Below the pieces are notes generated by a model that was not told the origin of the DNA, did not search any database, and worked only from the letters and a program-made list of their open reading frames with translations. A stretch of 64,000 nucleotides of DNA from Porphyromonadaceae bacterium W3.11 (GTDB lineage: Bacteria; Bacteroidota; Bacteroidia; Bacteroidales; Porphyromonadaceae), in the NCBI GenBank assembly GCA_030434245.1, contig JAUISX010000005.1, positions 62,001-126,000 of the forward strand, given 5' to 3'. Every line of letters begins with the position of its first letter. The first letter of the stretch is position 1. This document shows, piece after piece, positions 45,672 through 54,256 of the stretch. Made by a program: the position numbers and the translations under genes.

Positions 45672-48185
45672 ATGGTGACGGAATCAGAATTAAGATATTT
45701 GTTGTCTGATCATGAATCTTTGCTGGAGTTTATGAGAGGTTGTTCTCCTACCTTTAAGGAAGTGAAAATGAGATTATTTCTGATTCATAGAGATTCTAAT
45801 AGAAATATGCCTGACCATTATTGTCATTTGAGTCAAGAAAAAAATTTTCAGGGTATTGACTCATTATCAAAATTAATAAGGGTTGGACTCTATCGTTTAG
45901 CAAAGGAACACTTGGAATTAAGGGATAATCGAATTTACGTTAAAGGTAATAAGCAAAATGAGTGGCAAGAATTGCTTACATATATCCCACCACTCATACT
46001 ACAGATGGCATTCCTTCATATTGAAAAACCTTTATGTGATAGAAAACCTGAAACTTTACGGCAATATTACCTTCGCTATATATTACCCAATACTAGATAC
46101 ACAGCACTTCCTCATGCCTACATTAATCAGCTAGAAGATTATTTGAAGCAAGAGGAGGGACTTTATGACCTTCATATTCACTTGAATGGATCATCTGAGA
46201 CTGATATTATTTGGCAAGACTCGTTGAGTTCACCAAATGAAGTTTATGAAAAATTCAAATTAGCATTTGAGGATTTAGATGTTGAAGCTCAAATAGAGCA
46301 GGAGTTCTTTCATGGTAAGTCCACTGAATTGAAAAAATTATTCGTTTTAGCCAAGATTATTCGGCAATATTTTTTTGGGTCCGTGTTTAATATATGTTGT
46401 GCGAAACCGGATTGGTTAGAAACTTTATTCAGAGCAAAGTCATTTCAAGATCTTTTAGAAAAGATAAATTCATTTGCTGAAGAAGGTGGGATAGAGCCAT
46501 CTCTTACTAGTTATACCAATCCATTTGCTTCACTTGTATATCCAAATGATAATGTGAAGGAGAGTCTATTGCATCCAATATCTGTAGAAGGGCTAATGTA
46601 TATAGTTCTGTTTAATTTCCTTAGTGGAGAGTCTCGAGAAGCTTTAAGTTCTATGCTGTACTACTATATACAGATTTATGGTTTGATTAATCGCCTATTA
46701 GTGCAGCAAGTCCATCAGTTTGGATTTGATCAGTTCCAGAAGATAACTAAAAATGATTTGAGAGCATTTAATGAAGATTCTTCGTATCTGAAGCGTTTTT
46801 TTCAACTTCATGGGAATGAATTGCGAAATATTTCAGTTCTCGAAGGTCGATTTTCTCCGAAAAAAAACTCTGAAGAGATGCTGGATATTTTAAGTAAAAT
46901 TGATGATGGATGGAACAAGTTTCTAAAACGTCTGGCATTGGAAGATTATCGTTACGAAAGTACTTTTAAGCAAGTAGGCACTATCGGCAAAAATGATAAG
47001 TTATTTAGTACAAATCAATATAGTCTATCAAGAAGACAACCCCAGTTAAATCTTACAGCTCACTTTATCAAGAAGAACGATAAAGATTTAAATACAGATA
47101 TAAGGCATAAAAGGTTACGTTATGATTTATGGAATAGAGCAAAAACGCTTGCTCTATTTAAGAAAAACTATCCAAATCAGGCCCACAGAATCGTTGGAGT
47201 GGATGCCGCAGCTAATGAATTGGAAACTCCACCAGAAGTGTTCTCCCCAATTTTTAGATATCTAAGACGAAATGGGATCAAGCATTTTACGTACCATGCA
47301 GGAGAGGATTTTTTTCATATAATTGGTGGACTTCGAGCCATATATGAGGCGGTGGATTTTAATGCCATGGAATGCGGAGACCGTATAGGTCATGCTACGG
47401 CTTGTGGTATTTCGCCCGCATTGTGGTTGAAAAATGTAGGAGATGAAATCTGGGTGAGAAAAGGGGATTACTTGGATGATCTATTGTTTGTGTATTTCCT
47501 TATTGTTAATGAGAAATGTACGGACTTAGAATCACATCTCTTGGCTTTAAGAAGTAAAATATTAGATTTGGCATTTGAGATATATCATGAAAATTATATG
47601 CCTGAAATTCATCTTAAAGCATGGCACTTAAGACGCTTTTGCCCAGGACATTTGCTGTCAGATTACGCATCTGAAGATGTGACAATGTTAGCATGGTACG
47701 ATGATGTTGAAAGATGTGAAATACATAAGGCTGTTGCCAGTATGAAACATAATGATGCCATAGAACTTGTTAAGAAGTATAACTCATCAGAAGTCAAACA
47801 ATGCTATAAAGAGATTATCTTAGTTGATACATTAGAGTTTTTTTCATGTGAAGAACTTGAGGTTCTCCAACGCTTAGTCCTTGAATTTTTGCATAGAAAA
47901 GAAGTTGTGATAGAAACTTTGCCATCAAGCAACGTTAGGATTAGTCACTATAAAAATATGGATGAATATCATCTATGGAATTGGATTAGATGGCAAAAAG
48001 CAGGTCATCCTATCCCTCCAATTGTAATTGGAACGGACGACCCTGGTATTTTTGCAACGAATATATATAGTGAATGTGCTAATATATATTGTAATCTTAC
48101 TACAAAGTCAAGATTAAGTCATAATGAAGCGATGGAAATTATCAAGCAACTAAACGGCAATGCTAAAATTTATGCATTTAGGTGA
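45672..48185 (+). CDS. rdrB: RdrB, RADAR adenosine deaminase
   Basis: An 837-residue adenosine deaminase-family protein, about twice the size of a housekeeping deaminase, as in RdrB of RADAR. Zinc and catalytic residues are present: His168 and His170 in YDLHIHLNGSSE, His542 and Glu545 in YHAGEDFFHIIGGL, His574 in GDRIGHATACG, and Asp789-Asp790 in IGTDDPGIF. In known RADAR systems RdrB forms a shell and, with RdrA, deaminates adenosine or ATP (first reported as RNA A-to-I editing) during phage infection. Its ATG overlaps the rdrA stop (ATGGTGA), so translation is normally coupled to rdrA; in the present inverted state that coupling is lost. The gene itself looks intact. Confidence 0.9.
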   Translation: MVTESELRYLLSDHESLLEFMRGCSPTFKEVKMRLFLIHRDSNRNMPDHYCHLSQEKNFQGIDSLSKLIRVGLYRLAKEHLELRDNRIYVKGNKQNEWQELLTYIPPLILQMAFLHIEKPLCDRKPETLRQYYLRYILPNTRYTALPHAYINQLEDYLKQEEGLYDLHIHLNGSSETDIIWQDSLSSPNEVYEKFKLAFEDLDVEAQIEQEFFHGKSTELKKLFVLAKIIRQYFFGSVFNICCAKPDWLETLFRAKSFQDLLEKINSFAEEGGIEPSLTSYTNPFASLVYPNDNVKESLLHPISVEGLMYIVLFNFLSGESREALSSMLYYYIQIYGLINRLLVQQVHQFGFDQFQKITKNDLRAFNEDSSYLKRFFQLHGNELRNISVLEGRFSPKKNSEEMLDILSKIDDGWNKFLKRLALEDYRYESTFKQVGTIGKNDKLFSTNQYSLSRRQPQLNLTAHFIKKNDKDLNTDIRHKRLRYDLWNRAKTLALFKKNYPNQAHRIVGVDAAANELETPPEVFSPIFRYLRRNGIKHFTYHAGEDFFHIIGGLRAIYEAVDFNAMECGDRIGHATACGISPALWLKNVGDEIWVRKGDYLDDLLFVYFLIVNEKCTDLESHLLALRSKILDLAFEIYHENYMPEIHLKAWHLRRFCPGHLLSDYASEDVTMLAWYDDVERCEIHKAVASMKHNDAIELVKKYNSSEVKQCYKEIILVDTLEFFSCEELEVLQRLVLEFLHRKEVVIETLPSSNVRISHYKNMDEYHLWNWIRWQKAGHPIPPIVIGTDDPGIFATNIYSECANIYCNLTTKSRLSHNEAMEIIKQLNGNAKIYAFR

Positions 48186-48433
48186 GTCTGCATTTGTAAA
48201 TAGTGTTATTCTTTTTTATTATGATGCTTGAATCCATTCATATAAAGGGGTTAGAAGATTGAGAGGGATATATGAGTGAGATTATTTTATTCTCGAAGAA
48301 ATAAGTAGGGTGAATCAATCTTTTTGCGAGGATTTGATTATTAAGCTATGACGTAAACCTTTGTTTTACTTTAGTATAGCTACTTTTATGATTATTTTTC
48401 ATTTTCCTTAAGAGGCTCATCACTAATAATGGT
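48186..48433 (+). other. Gene-free region after rdrB
   Basis: AT-rich, no terminator hairpin, RNA or repeat recognised. No RADAR accessory gene (small membrane protein) is found here or on the other side of the locus. Confidence 0.35.
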
Positions 48434-48441
48434 TATATTTG
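48434..48441 (+). promoter_or_regulatory. -7 box of the bat operon
   Basis: TATATTTG matches TAnnTTTG and lies 74 bases before the moxR ATG. Confidence 0.5.
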
Positions 48442-48514
48442 CAAGGTTCCTACCGGGAGGGTCGAGGAGCCAAGAGTGATAAAAAAGTAACTGAAGATAT
48501 AACCAATCTGTAAA

Positions 48515-49513
48515 ATGGAAGATAAAAGAGTAGATGTACGGGCGCTAACTGAACTAATAGAGCGAGAAAGTGGTTTCTTGGATCTATTGGATAGCGGTAT
48601 GAATAGTGTAATCGTGGGGCAGAAGCATCTTCGCGAGAGTTTGCTAATCGGTTTATTGGCTGATGGGCATATTCTTTTGGAAGGGGTGCCTGGGCTAGCC
48701 AAGACTTTAGCCATCAAGACCTTGTCGGATTTGATGGACGCAAAGTTTAGTCGGATTCAATTTACTCCAGATCTTTTACCTGCTGACGTTATCGGTACGC
48801 AGATTTATAGTCAGAAGAATGAGTCTTTTAGTGTCAAGCAGGGACCTATCTTTGCAAATTTGGTTTTAGCTGATGAGATCAATAGAGCACCAGCTAAGGT
48901 TCAAAGTGCTTTACTAGAGGCTATGCAGGAGCGTCAAGTGACGATTGCAGAGAATACATTCCAGCTCCCTAATCCATTCTTAGTAATGGCCACTCAAAAC
49001 CCTATTGATCAGGAGGGTACTTACCAATTACCAGAAGCTCAGAGCGACCGTTTTATGCTAAAAGTGGTGGTCGGTTACCCAACCAAGGCTGAGGAGCAGA
49101 TGATTGTAGAGTCTCAAATTAGGTCGAATAGAGTGAAGGTATCACCTGTCATTTCGAGCGAGCAGATTCTACGTGCTAGAGATATGGTCCATCAGGTCTA
49201 TATTGATGAGAAGATTCATAAGTATATTGTCGATATCGTATTTGCTACTCGATTCCCTCAAGATGCGGGATTATCTAATCTTACTGGTATGATTAGCAAT
49301 GGTGCTTCGCCACGTGCTTCGATAAATCTAGCATTAGCTGCTCGTGCCTATGCTTTCATTAAGCGAAGAGGGTTTGTGATTCCTGAGGATGTCCGTGCAG
49401 TGTGTCATGATGTGCTGCGTCATAGGATAGCGCTTAGCTACGAGGCTGAAGCCAATAACCTAGTGGCTGAGGAGATTGTGAGTGAGATCCTAAATAAGGT
49501 GGATGTACCGTAA
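48515..49513 (+). CDS. MoxR-family AAA+ ATPase
   Basis: A 332-residue MoxR ATPase, first gene of the aerotolerance operon. Walker A GVPGLAKTLA (near residue 55), Walker B LVLADEINRAPAK, sensor region MATQNPIDQEGTYQLPEAQS, which is a MoxR hallmark. It works as a chaperone with von Willebrand factor A-domain proteins, here BatA and BatB. Confidence 0.95.
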   Translation: MEDKRVDVRALTELIERESGFLDLLDSGMNSVIVGQKHLRESLLIGLLADGHILLEGVPGLAKTLAIKTLSDLMDAKFSRIQFTPDLLPADVIGTQIYSQKNESFSVKQGPIFANLVLADEINRAPAKVQSALLEAMQERQVTIAENTFQLPNPFLVMATQNPIDQEGTYQLPEAQSDRFMLKVVVGYPTKAEEQMIVESQIRSNRVKVSPVISSEQILRARDMVHQVYIDEKIHKYIVDIVFATRFPQDAGLSNLTGMISNGASPRASINLALAARAYAFIKRRGFVIPEDVRAVCHDVLRHRIALSYEAEANNLVAEEIVSEILNKVDVP

Positions 49514-49551
49514 CTTAGTGTAGTGCGGGATAGCATTCTTATTAGAATCTA

Positions 49552-50442
49552 ATGACTCACAATGATCAAATGGATACGAAAGAACTACTACAGAAAATTA
49601 GGCGAATAGAGATTAAGTCTCGACGACTCTCCCAGAATATATTTTCGGGGGAGTATCGCTCTGCATTTAAGGGTAGGGGGATGTCTTTTAGCGAGGTGCG
49701 TGAGTATCAGCTAGGAGATGATGTACGTGATATTGACTGGAACGTTACCGCTCGTTATGCTCGTCCCTTTATAAAAGTGTATGAAGAGGAACGTGAGCTG
49801 ACGATGATGTTGCTCGTGGATGTCTCTCGTAGTGGATTATTTGGTACTATAGAGAGGAGTAAGCGACAGTTACTGGCTGAGATTGCTGGGACTTTAGCGT
49901 TTAGCACTATTACAAATAACGACAAGGTGGGGGTTATTTTTTATTCGGATAGAGTCGAAAAATTCATCCCGCCAGGCAAAGGACGTAAGCATGTCTTGCA
50001 TATCCTTACAGAGATACTAAGATTGGAGCCCCAAGGTCACGGTACAGATCTATCTCAGGCTCTGGTATATGCTAATAATGTGCAGAAGAAGCAGTGTACA
50101 CTCTTTGTACTCTCAGACTTCATCGATCAGAGTGATTATGCTAAGACACTTAATATCGTGAGTCGTAAGCATCATATGCTAGCGATGCAGGTCTATGACC
50201 CACATGAAGCGGAGTTGCCGAATGTAGGACTTTTGCGAGTCGAAGATGCAGAAAGCGGTGAGATACGTATGATAGATAGCTCTTCCAAGAGAGTGGCTGA
50301 GCAGTATCGCAACTATTGGAGTGAGGTGACTAAGTACATGAGGGATGCTTTCACGAAATATGATATCGGGTTCGTTAGCACAGCTACTAATCAGGATTAT
50401 GTCCCTGCTTTACAACGACTATTTTCTATACGAAGGAGATGA
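49552..50442 (+). CDS. DUF58 domain protein of the bat operon
   Basis: A 296-residue DUF58/VWA-like protein. The signature GRGMSFSEVREYQLGDDVRD, IDWNVTARYARPFIKVYEEE is clear, followed by a VWA-like part with LLVDVSRSGLFG (MIDAS-like DxSxS). Always found with MoxR; cytoplasmic. The stop overlaps the next start by 4 bases. Confidence 0.92.
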   Translation: MTHNDQMDTKELLQKIRRIEIKSRRLSQNIFSGEYRSAFKGRGMSFSEVREYQLGDDVRDIDWNVTARYARPFIKVYEEERELTMMLLVDVSRSGLFGTIERSKRQLLAEIAGTLAFSTITNNDKVGVIFYSDRVEKFIPPGKGRKHVLHILTEILRLEPQGHGTDLSQALVYANNVQKKQCTLFVLSDFIDQSDYAKTLNIVSRKHHMLAMQVYDPHEAELPNVGLLRVEDAESGEIRMIDSSSKRVAEQYRNYWSEVTKYMRDAFTKYDIGFVSTATNQDYVPALQRLFSIRRR

Positions 50443-51437
50443 ACACTATGGTGAATAATAGATATACGGTCTTAGTGGTACTCTGCTTATTATTTTCACT
50501 ATCTCTGCCTTTATTGGCTCAGGAGCGAGGTACTGATGAGCGAGTACGAGTAATCTCTGAAATTGAGCAGTCCACGATATTGATTGGAGAGCAAACTAAT
50601 CTTAAGATCCGTGTGGTTTATCCTAATGATGCCACAGCTGCTTTGGTTTTGCCAAAGGATACACTGATGAATGGTGTCGAGATAGTTCGTACGGATTTGA
50701 TTGATTCGCTTTCTGTTAATGACAAGCTGAGAGAGCTGGTATATAATGTTACCATTACTTCATTTGACTCAGCAACATATCATCTTTCGAATATCAACGC
50801 ATTAGTTGGGGGGAAGTTGTATAGTCCGTCAGAGACACCAAGTCTGATGGTTAATACTATGCCTGTGGATCTGGATAATCCAGATAAGTATGCCGACATT
50901 AAGGATCAGTGGAAACCCAAGTTTGTATGGCAGGATTATCTCCTGTATTTATATATATTCTTGGGGTTAGTCCTCCTAGCAGTAGGTATTTATTATTTGA
51001 TCCGTTATCTTAAGAAACGTAAGGATATCTCAGAGATTGATGATGTGGAGGATGTTTATATGGATCCCTATGAAGAAGCATTGCAGGGGATTATCAACTT
51101 GAAGTCCAAAGAACTTTGGGAGAAGAATCAGATCAAAGAATATTATACCGAACTTACGGAGATTGTGCGTAAATATCTGTGGCGAGTCTATGGGATAAGC
51201 ACTGCAGAAAAGACGTCTGATGAGATCTTGGAGCAGTTCAGGACTGTGATAGGACGTGATAGGATGTATCAGGAGTTGACTAAGATTTTGCATACAGCGG
51301 ATATGGCAAAGTTTGCTAAGTATCAACCTTCATCTGATGATAATATCCGCTTGCTATTCATTACCCAGGAATTTATTGAGGAACATAAACCTCATATCGA
51401 AACCGAATCAGAGCAGAAAGGAGGAGCAAACGTATGA
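50439..51437 (+). CDS. BatD-like membrane protein
   Basis: A 332-residue protein with a signal peptide (YTVLVVLCLLFSLSLPLLAQ), an Ig-like periplasmic part (ISEIEQSTILIGEQTNLKIR), one helix (about 168-190) and a cytoplasmic tail of helices (EDVYMDPYEEALQGIINLKS). The layout is that of a short BatD. Function is unknown beyond the operon. Overlaps batA by 4 bases. Confidence 0.65.
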   Translation: MNTMVNNRYTVLVVLCLLFSLSLPLLAQERGTDERVRVISEIEQSTILIGEQTNLKIRVVYPNDATAALVLPKDTLMNGVEIVRTDLIDSLSVNDKLRELVYNVTITSFDSATYHLSNINALVGGKLYSPSETPSLMVNTMPVDLDNPDKYADIKDQWKPKFVWQDYLLYLYIFLGLVLLAVGIYYLIRYLKKRKDISEIDDVEDVYMDPYEEALQGIINLKSKELWEKNQIKEYYTELTEIVRKYLWRVYGISTAEKTSDEILEQFRTVIGRDRMYQELTKILHTADMAKFAKYQPSSDDNIRLLFITQEFIEEHKPHIETESEQKGGANV

Positions 51438-52417
51438 TGACTTTTGTCTATCCACATTACTTTTGGTTGCTTTTACTTGTCCCCTTCTTTATCTGGTTGT
51501 ATATCCAGAGACGTAAGCATCCAGCCACCTTCACGCTGAGTTCGTTAGAAGCATTCAGAGGGATGAAGCCTTCATGGAGGGTCGTTCTGCACTGGCTCCC
51601 ATTTGCTCTATTGCTATTGAGCTATTGCTTGATCGTAGTAGCTCTAGCTCGTCCTCAAAGCTCCTCATCTCATTCTTCGCAAAGTACAGAGGGGATAAAC
51701 GTAGTTCTAGCGGTGGATGCTTCTGGAAGTATGTTGGCACAGGACCTTAAGCCTAATCGTATGGAAGCTGCAAAGAGTGTCGCGGCAGACTTTGTGACAT
51801 CACGCACTAACGATAATATAGGTTTAGTCGTCTTTGCTGGAGAAAGCTATACACAATGCCCACTGACGACAGATCACGTCATGTTGATTAATTTGATTCA
51901 TGGTGTTCAGATGGGTCTCGTTAGTGATGGGACTGCTATTGGTAGTGGTTTGGCGACTTCTATTAATCGCCTAAAAGATATTGAGTCTAGTAGCAAGGTG
52001 GTGATACTGCTTACTGATGGTACCAATAACTCAGGTGCGATAGCTCCTCAAACGGCTGCTGAGATTGCCAAGAGCTTTGGGATTAGAGTGTACACTATTG
52101 GGGTTGGTACCAAAGGAAAAGCCCCATCGCCAGTACAGACAGTCTTTGGAATTGAGTACGTGATGATGCCCGTAGAGATCGATGAAGCAATGCTACAGTC
52201 GATAGCAGATATGACTGGGGGTAAGTATTTCAGAGCAACCGATAATGAAAGTTTACGGAAAATCTATGCTGAGATTGACCAAATGGAGAAGGTAAAGCTA
52301 AAGGTGGAGAATTTCACTCAGAAGGCAGAACATTATCCTATATTCTTATGGAGTGCTCTTATACTAGCATTGCTTGGATTGGTTGGTCGAAGTACACTAT
52401 TCCGTAATGTGCCTTAA
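51434..52417 (+). CDS. batA: BatA, VWA-domain membrane protein
   Basis: A 327-residue protein: two N-terminal helices (residues 7-22 and 55-75), VWA domain from about 90 with the MIDAS motif VDASGSMLAQD and TDGTNNSG, and a C-terminal helix (302-320). Together with BatB it faces the periplasm and is linked to aerotolerance in Bacteroides. Overlaps the upstream gene by 4 bases. Confidence 0.92.
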   Translation: MMTFVYPHYFWLLLLVPFFIWLYIQRRKHPATFTLSSLEAFRGMKPSWRVVLHWLPFALLLLSYCLIVVALARPQSSSSHSSQSTEGINVVLAVDASGSMLAQDLKPNRMEAAKSVAADFVTSRTNDNIGLVVFAGESYTQCPLTTDHVMLINLIHGVQMGLVSDGTAIGSGLATSINRLKDIESSSKVVILLTDGTNNSGAIAPQTAAEIAKSFGIRVYTIGVGTKGKAPSPVQTVFGIEYVMMPVEIDEAMLQSIADMTGGKYFRATDNESLRKIYAEIDQMEKVKLKVENFTQKAEHYPIFLWSALILALLGLVGRSTLFRNVP

Positions 52418-52441
52418 TAATCGTAGATGAATTAAATAAAT

Positions 52442-53482
52442 ATGTTCCGATTTCTTCATCCAGAATTATTATATCTATTGATACCACTACTCTTGTATGG
52501 TATCTATCTGTTTTTTCGTATTTCTAAGCAGCGTAAGGAGCTGAAGCGATTTGGAGATACTGAATTGGTCAAAGAGTTGATGCCCGACCTATCTCTGCGG
52601 AGAATACTGGGAAAGGATCTTATACTCTTGGGTGCTTTATTATTGCTGGTCGTAGCATTGGCTCGACCTCAGATGGGAGCCAAGACCGAACAAGTGAAAA
52701 CGGAGGGTATAGAGATGATGGTATGTCTTGATATTTCCAATTCGATGCTCTCTGATGATGTGAAGCCTAGCAGACTGGAGCGAGCCAAAGCTATAGTCTC
52801 TAAGGTGATGGAGCGTATGGATAATAATAAGATTGGACTGATCTATTTTGCTGGAGATGCCTTTGTTCAATTGCCGATTACAGCGGATTTGGTAAGTGCC
52901 AAGATGTTTTTGTCCAATGCTTCACCGAATATGATTGATGCCCAGGGTACGGTTCTGGAGCAAGCCATTCGTCTAGGTATTCGTAGCTTCTCAACTAACG
53001 ATAAGGTGAAGCGAGCCATTGTCTTAATCACCGATGCAGAGAATCATGAAGGGGATGTGATGGCGGCCGTTAAGGAAGCCAAAGAAAAAGGTATTATCGT
53101 GAATGTGATAGGGGTAGGGTCAGCAGATGGAGGACCTATCCCATTACCCGAAGGAGGATACCTTCTGAACGAAGCCGGAGAAATGGTGGTGACCAAGCTA
53201 GATGAGCAGATAGCACAGGAGATAGTTGCTGCCAGTGGTGGAGTTTATATCCGAGCTAATGATGTCTCACAGACAACTAAGTTACTGGCTAAGAGTCTTG
53301 ATAAGCTTGATAAAGCTGAACTAGAGATGACGGTATATAGTGCTTACAATGAGATGTATTATATCCCCCTGATTTTTGCATTGTTGTTGTTGATATTGGA
53401 TTTCATTTATTTAGAGCGTAAGAATAGATACTTGAGAAAAGTCAAGTTATTTGAAGATAGAAATAAATCTGCCGAGCAATGA
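52442..53482 (+). CDS. batB: BatB, VWA-domain membrane protein
   Basis: A 346-residue paralogue of BatA with the same plan: helices at 10-27 and 58-75, VWA domain with CLDISNSMLSDDVKP (MIDAS) and ITDAENHEGD, and a helix near 310-330. It follows batA after 24 bases and overlaps batC by 4. Confidence 0.92.
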   Translation: MFRFLHPELLYLLIPLLLYGIYLFFRISKQRKELKRFGDTELVKELMPDLSLRRILGKDLILLGALLLLVVALARPQMGAKTEQVKTEGIEMMVCLDISNSMLSDDVKPSRLERAKAIVSKVMERMDNNKIGLIYFAGDAFVQLPITADLVSAKMFLSNASPNMIDAQGTVLEQAIRLGIRSFSTNDKVKRAIVLITDAENHEGDVMAAVKEAKEKGIIVNVIGVGSADGGPIPLPEGGYLLNEAGEMVVTKLDEQIAQEIVAASGGVYIRANDVSQTTKLLAKSLDKLDKAELEMTVYSAYNEMYYIPLIFALLLLILDFIYLERKNRYLRKVKLFEDRNKSAEQ

Positions 53483-54219
53483 AAAAATATTTACTAATAT
53501 TATTCCTAGGCTTATGTTTCGTACCTGCTTTTTCTCAAAAAGAGGTAAGGCAACAGGTCAGACAAGGCAATAAGTTGTATAAGGATAAACAGTATCAGAA
53601 AGCCGAAATTGATTATCGCAAAGCGTTGGAGATAAATGGTGGTGATATTGAGGCTAATTATAACTTAGCTAATACTCTGTATCGTACTGAGCGTGGTGAA
53701 GAAGCTGGTAAGGTCTATCAGTCTATGCTCAAGGAGGTAGAGTTATTACCTGCTGAGCGTGGGGCTGATGTCGCTCATAACGCTGGGAATTTGATGATGG
53801 CAGCTAAGGATTATGCTAAAGCCATTGAGCTTTACAAAGAGTCACTGAGACGCAGACCCTCAGATGATGAGACTAGATACAATCTAGCATTGGCTCAGAA
53901 GTTACTGGAGCAGCAAGAGAATGGTGGAGGCGGTGGTGATGATGATAATCAAGATCAAAAAGATCAGGATGATCAGAAGGATCAAGATAAGAACCAAGAC
54001 CAGAATCAACAGCAAGATCAGCAGGAAACAAAAGAGGATAATCAAAAGCAGAATAAGCCAAAGGATCCGCAAAATCAGAGCGAGCAGCAGATGTCAAAGA
54101 GTAATGCCGAAAAGATATTAGAGGCGTATATGCAAGACGAGAAAGAAACGCAACGCAAGATTGAGCAGATCAAGCAGCAACAGCAACAACAACAACGCTC
54201 TCGTAAGAAGAATTGGTGA
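53479..54219 (+). CDS. batC: BatC, TPR protein with Gln/Asp-rich tail
   Basis: A 246-residue periplasmic protein: signal peptide (MKKYLLILFLGLCFVPAFSQ), three TPR units (VRQGNKLYKDKQYQKAEIDY, IEANYNLANTLYRTERGEEA, YAKAIELYKESLRRRPSDDE) and from residue 150 a very hydrophilic Gln/Asp/Lys tail (DDDNQDQKDQDDQKDQDK and later seven Gln). The tail is made of triplet repeats, so length change keeps the frame. Confidence 0.85.
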   Translation: MKKYLLILFLGLCFVPAFSQKEVRQQVRQGNKLYKDKQYQKAEIDYRKALEINGGDIEANYNLANTLYRTERGEEAGKVYQSMLKEVELLPAERGADVAHNAGNLMMAAKDYAKAIELYKESLRRRPSDDETRYNLALAQKLLEQQENGGGGGDDDNQDQKDQDDQKDQDKNQDQNQQQDQQETKEDNQKQNKPKDPQNQSEQQMSKSNAEKILEAYMQDEKETQRKIEQIKQQQQQQQRSRKKNW

Positions 54220-54256
54220 TCCACGATTTATAATCTAAGATGGCTAAGAGGATATC

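Larger units (their letters stand above)
42840..45678 (+). pseudogene. rdrA: rdrA (RADAR ATPase), split by an internal inversion and a frameshift
   Basis: The 5' part (42840-43187, 116 residues, Walker A GSRGSGKTS with Lys82) and the 3' part (45480-45678) are on the plus strand; everything between is inverted. Joining plus 42840-43187 to the reverse complement of 43188-45479 and then to plus 45480-45678 gives one frame: IEEKG|HIFLTILSDVKR at the first junction and NPLAANKPPF|LYGYKKDIDN at the second, ending ...IIKQNKRW and TGA at 45676-45678. One base must be lost from a G8 run to keep the frame; the product is then 945 residues, in the usual size range of RdrA. RdrA is the AAA+ partner that docks on RdrB. 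As it stands only a truncated N-terminus is made. It could be a permanent wreck, a phase-variable state or an assembly error. Confidence 0.85.

Noticed and set aside
54150-54200. Poly-Gln codon run in batC as a phase-variable tract
   Set aside because: The run is of CAA/CAG triplets, so slippage changes length but not frame.
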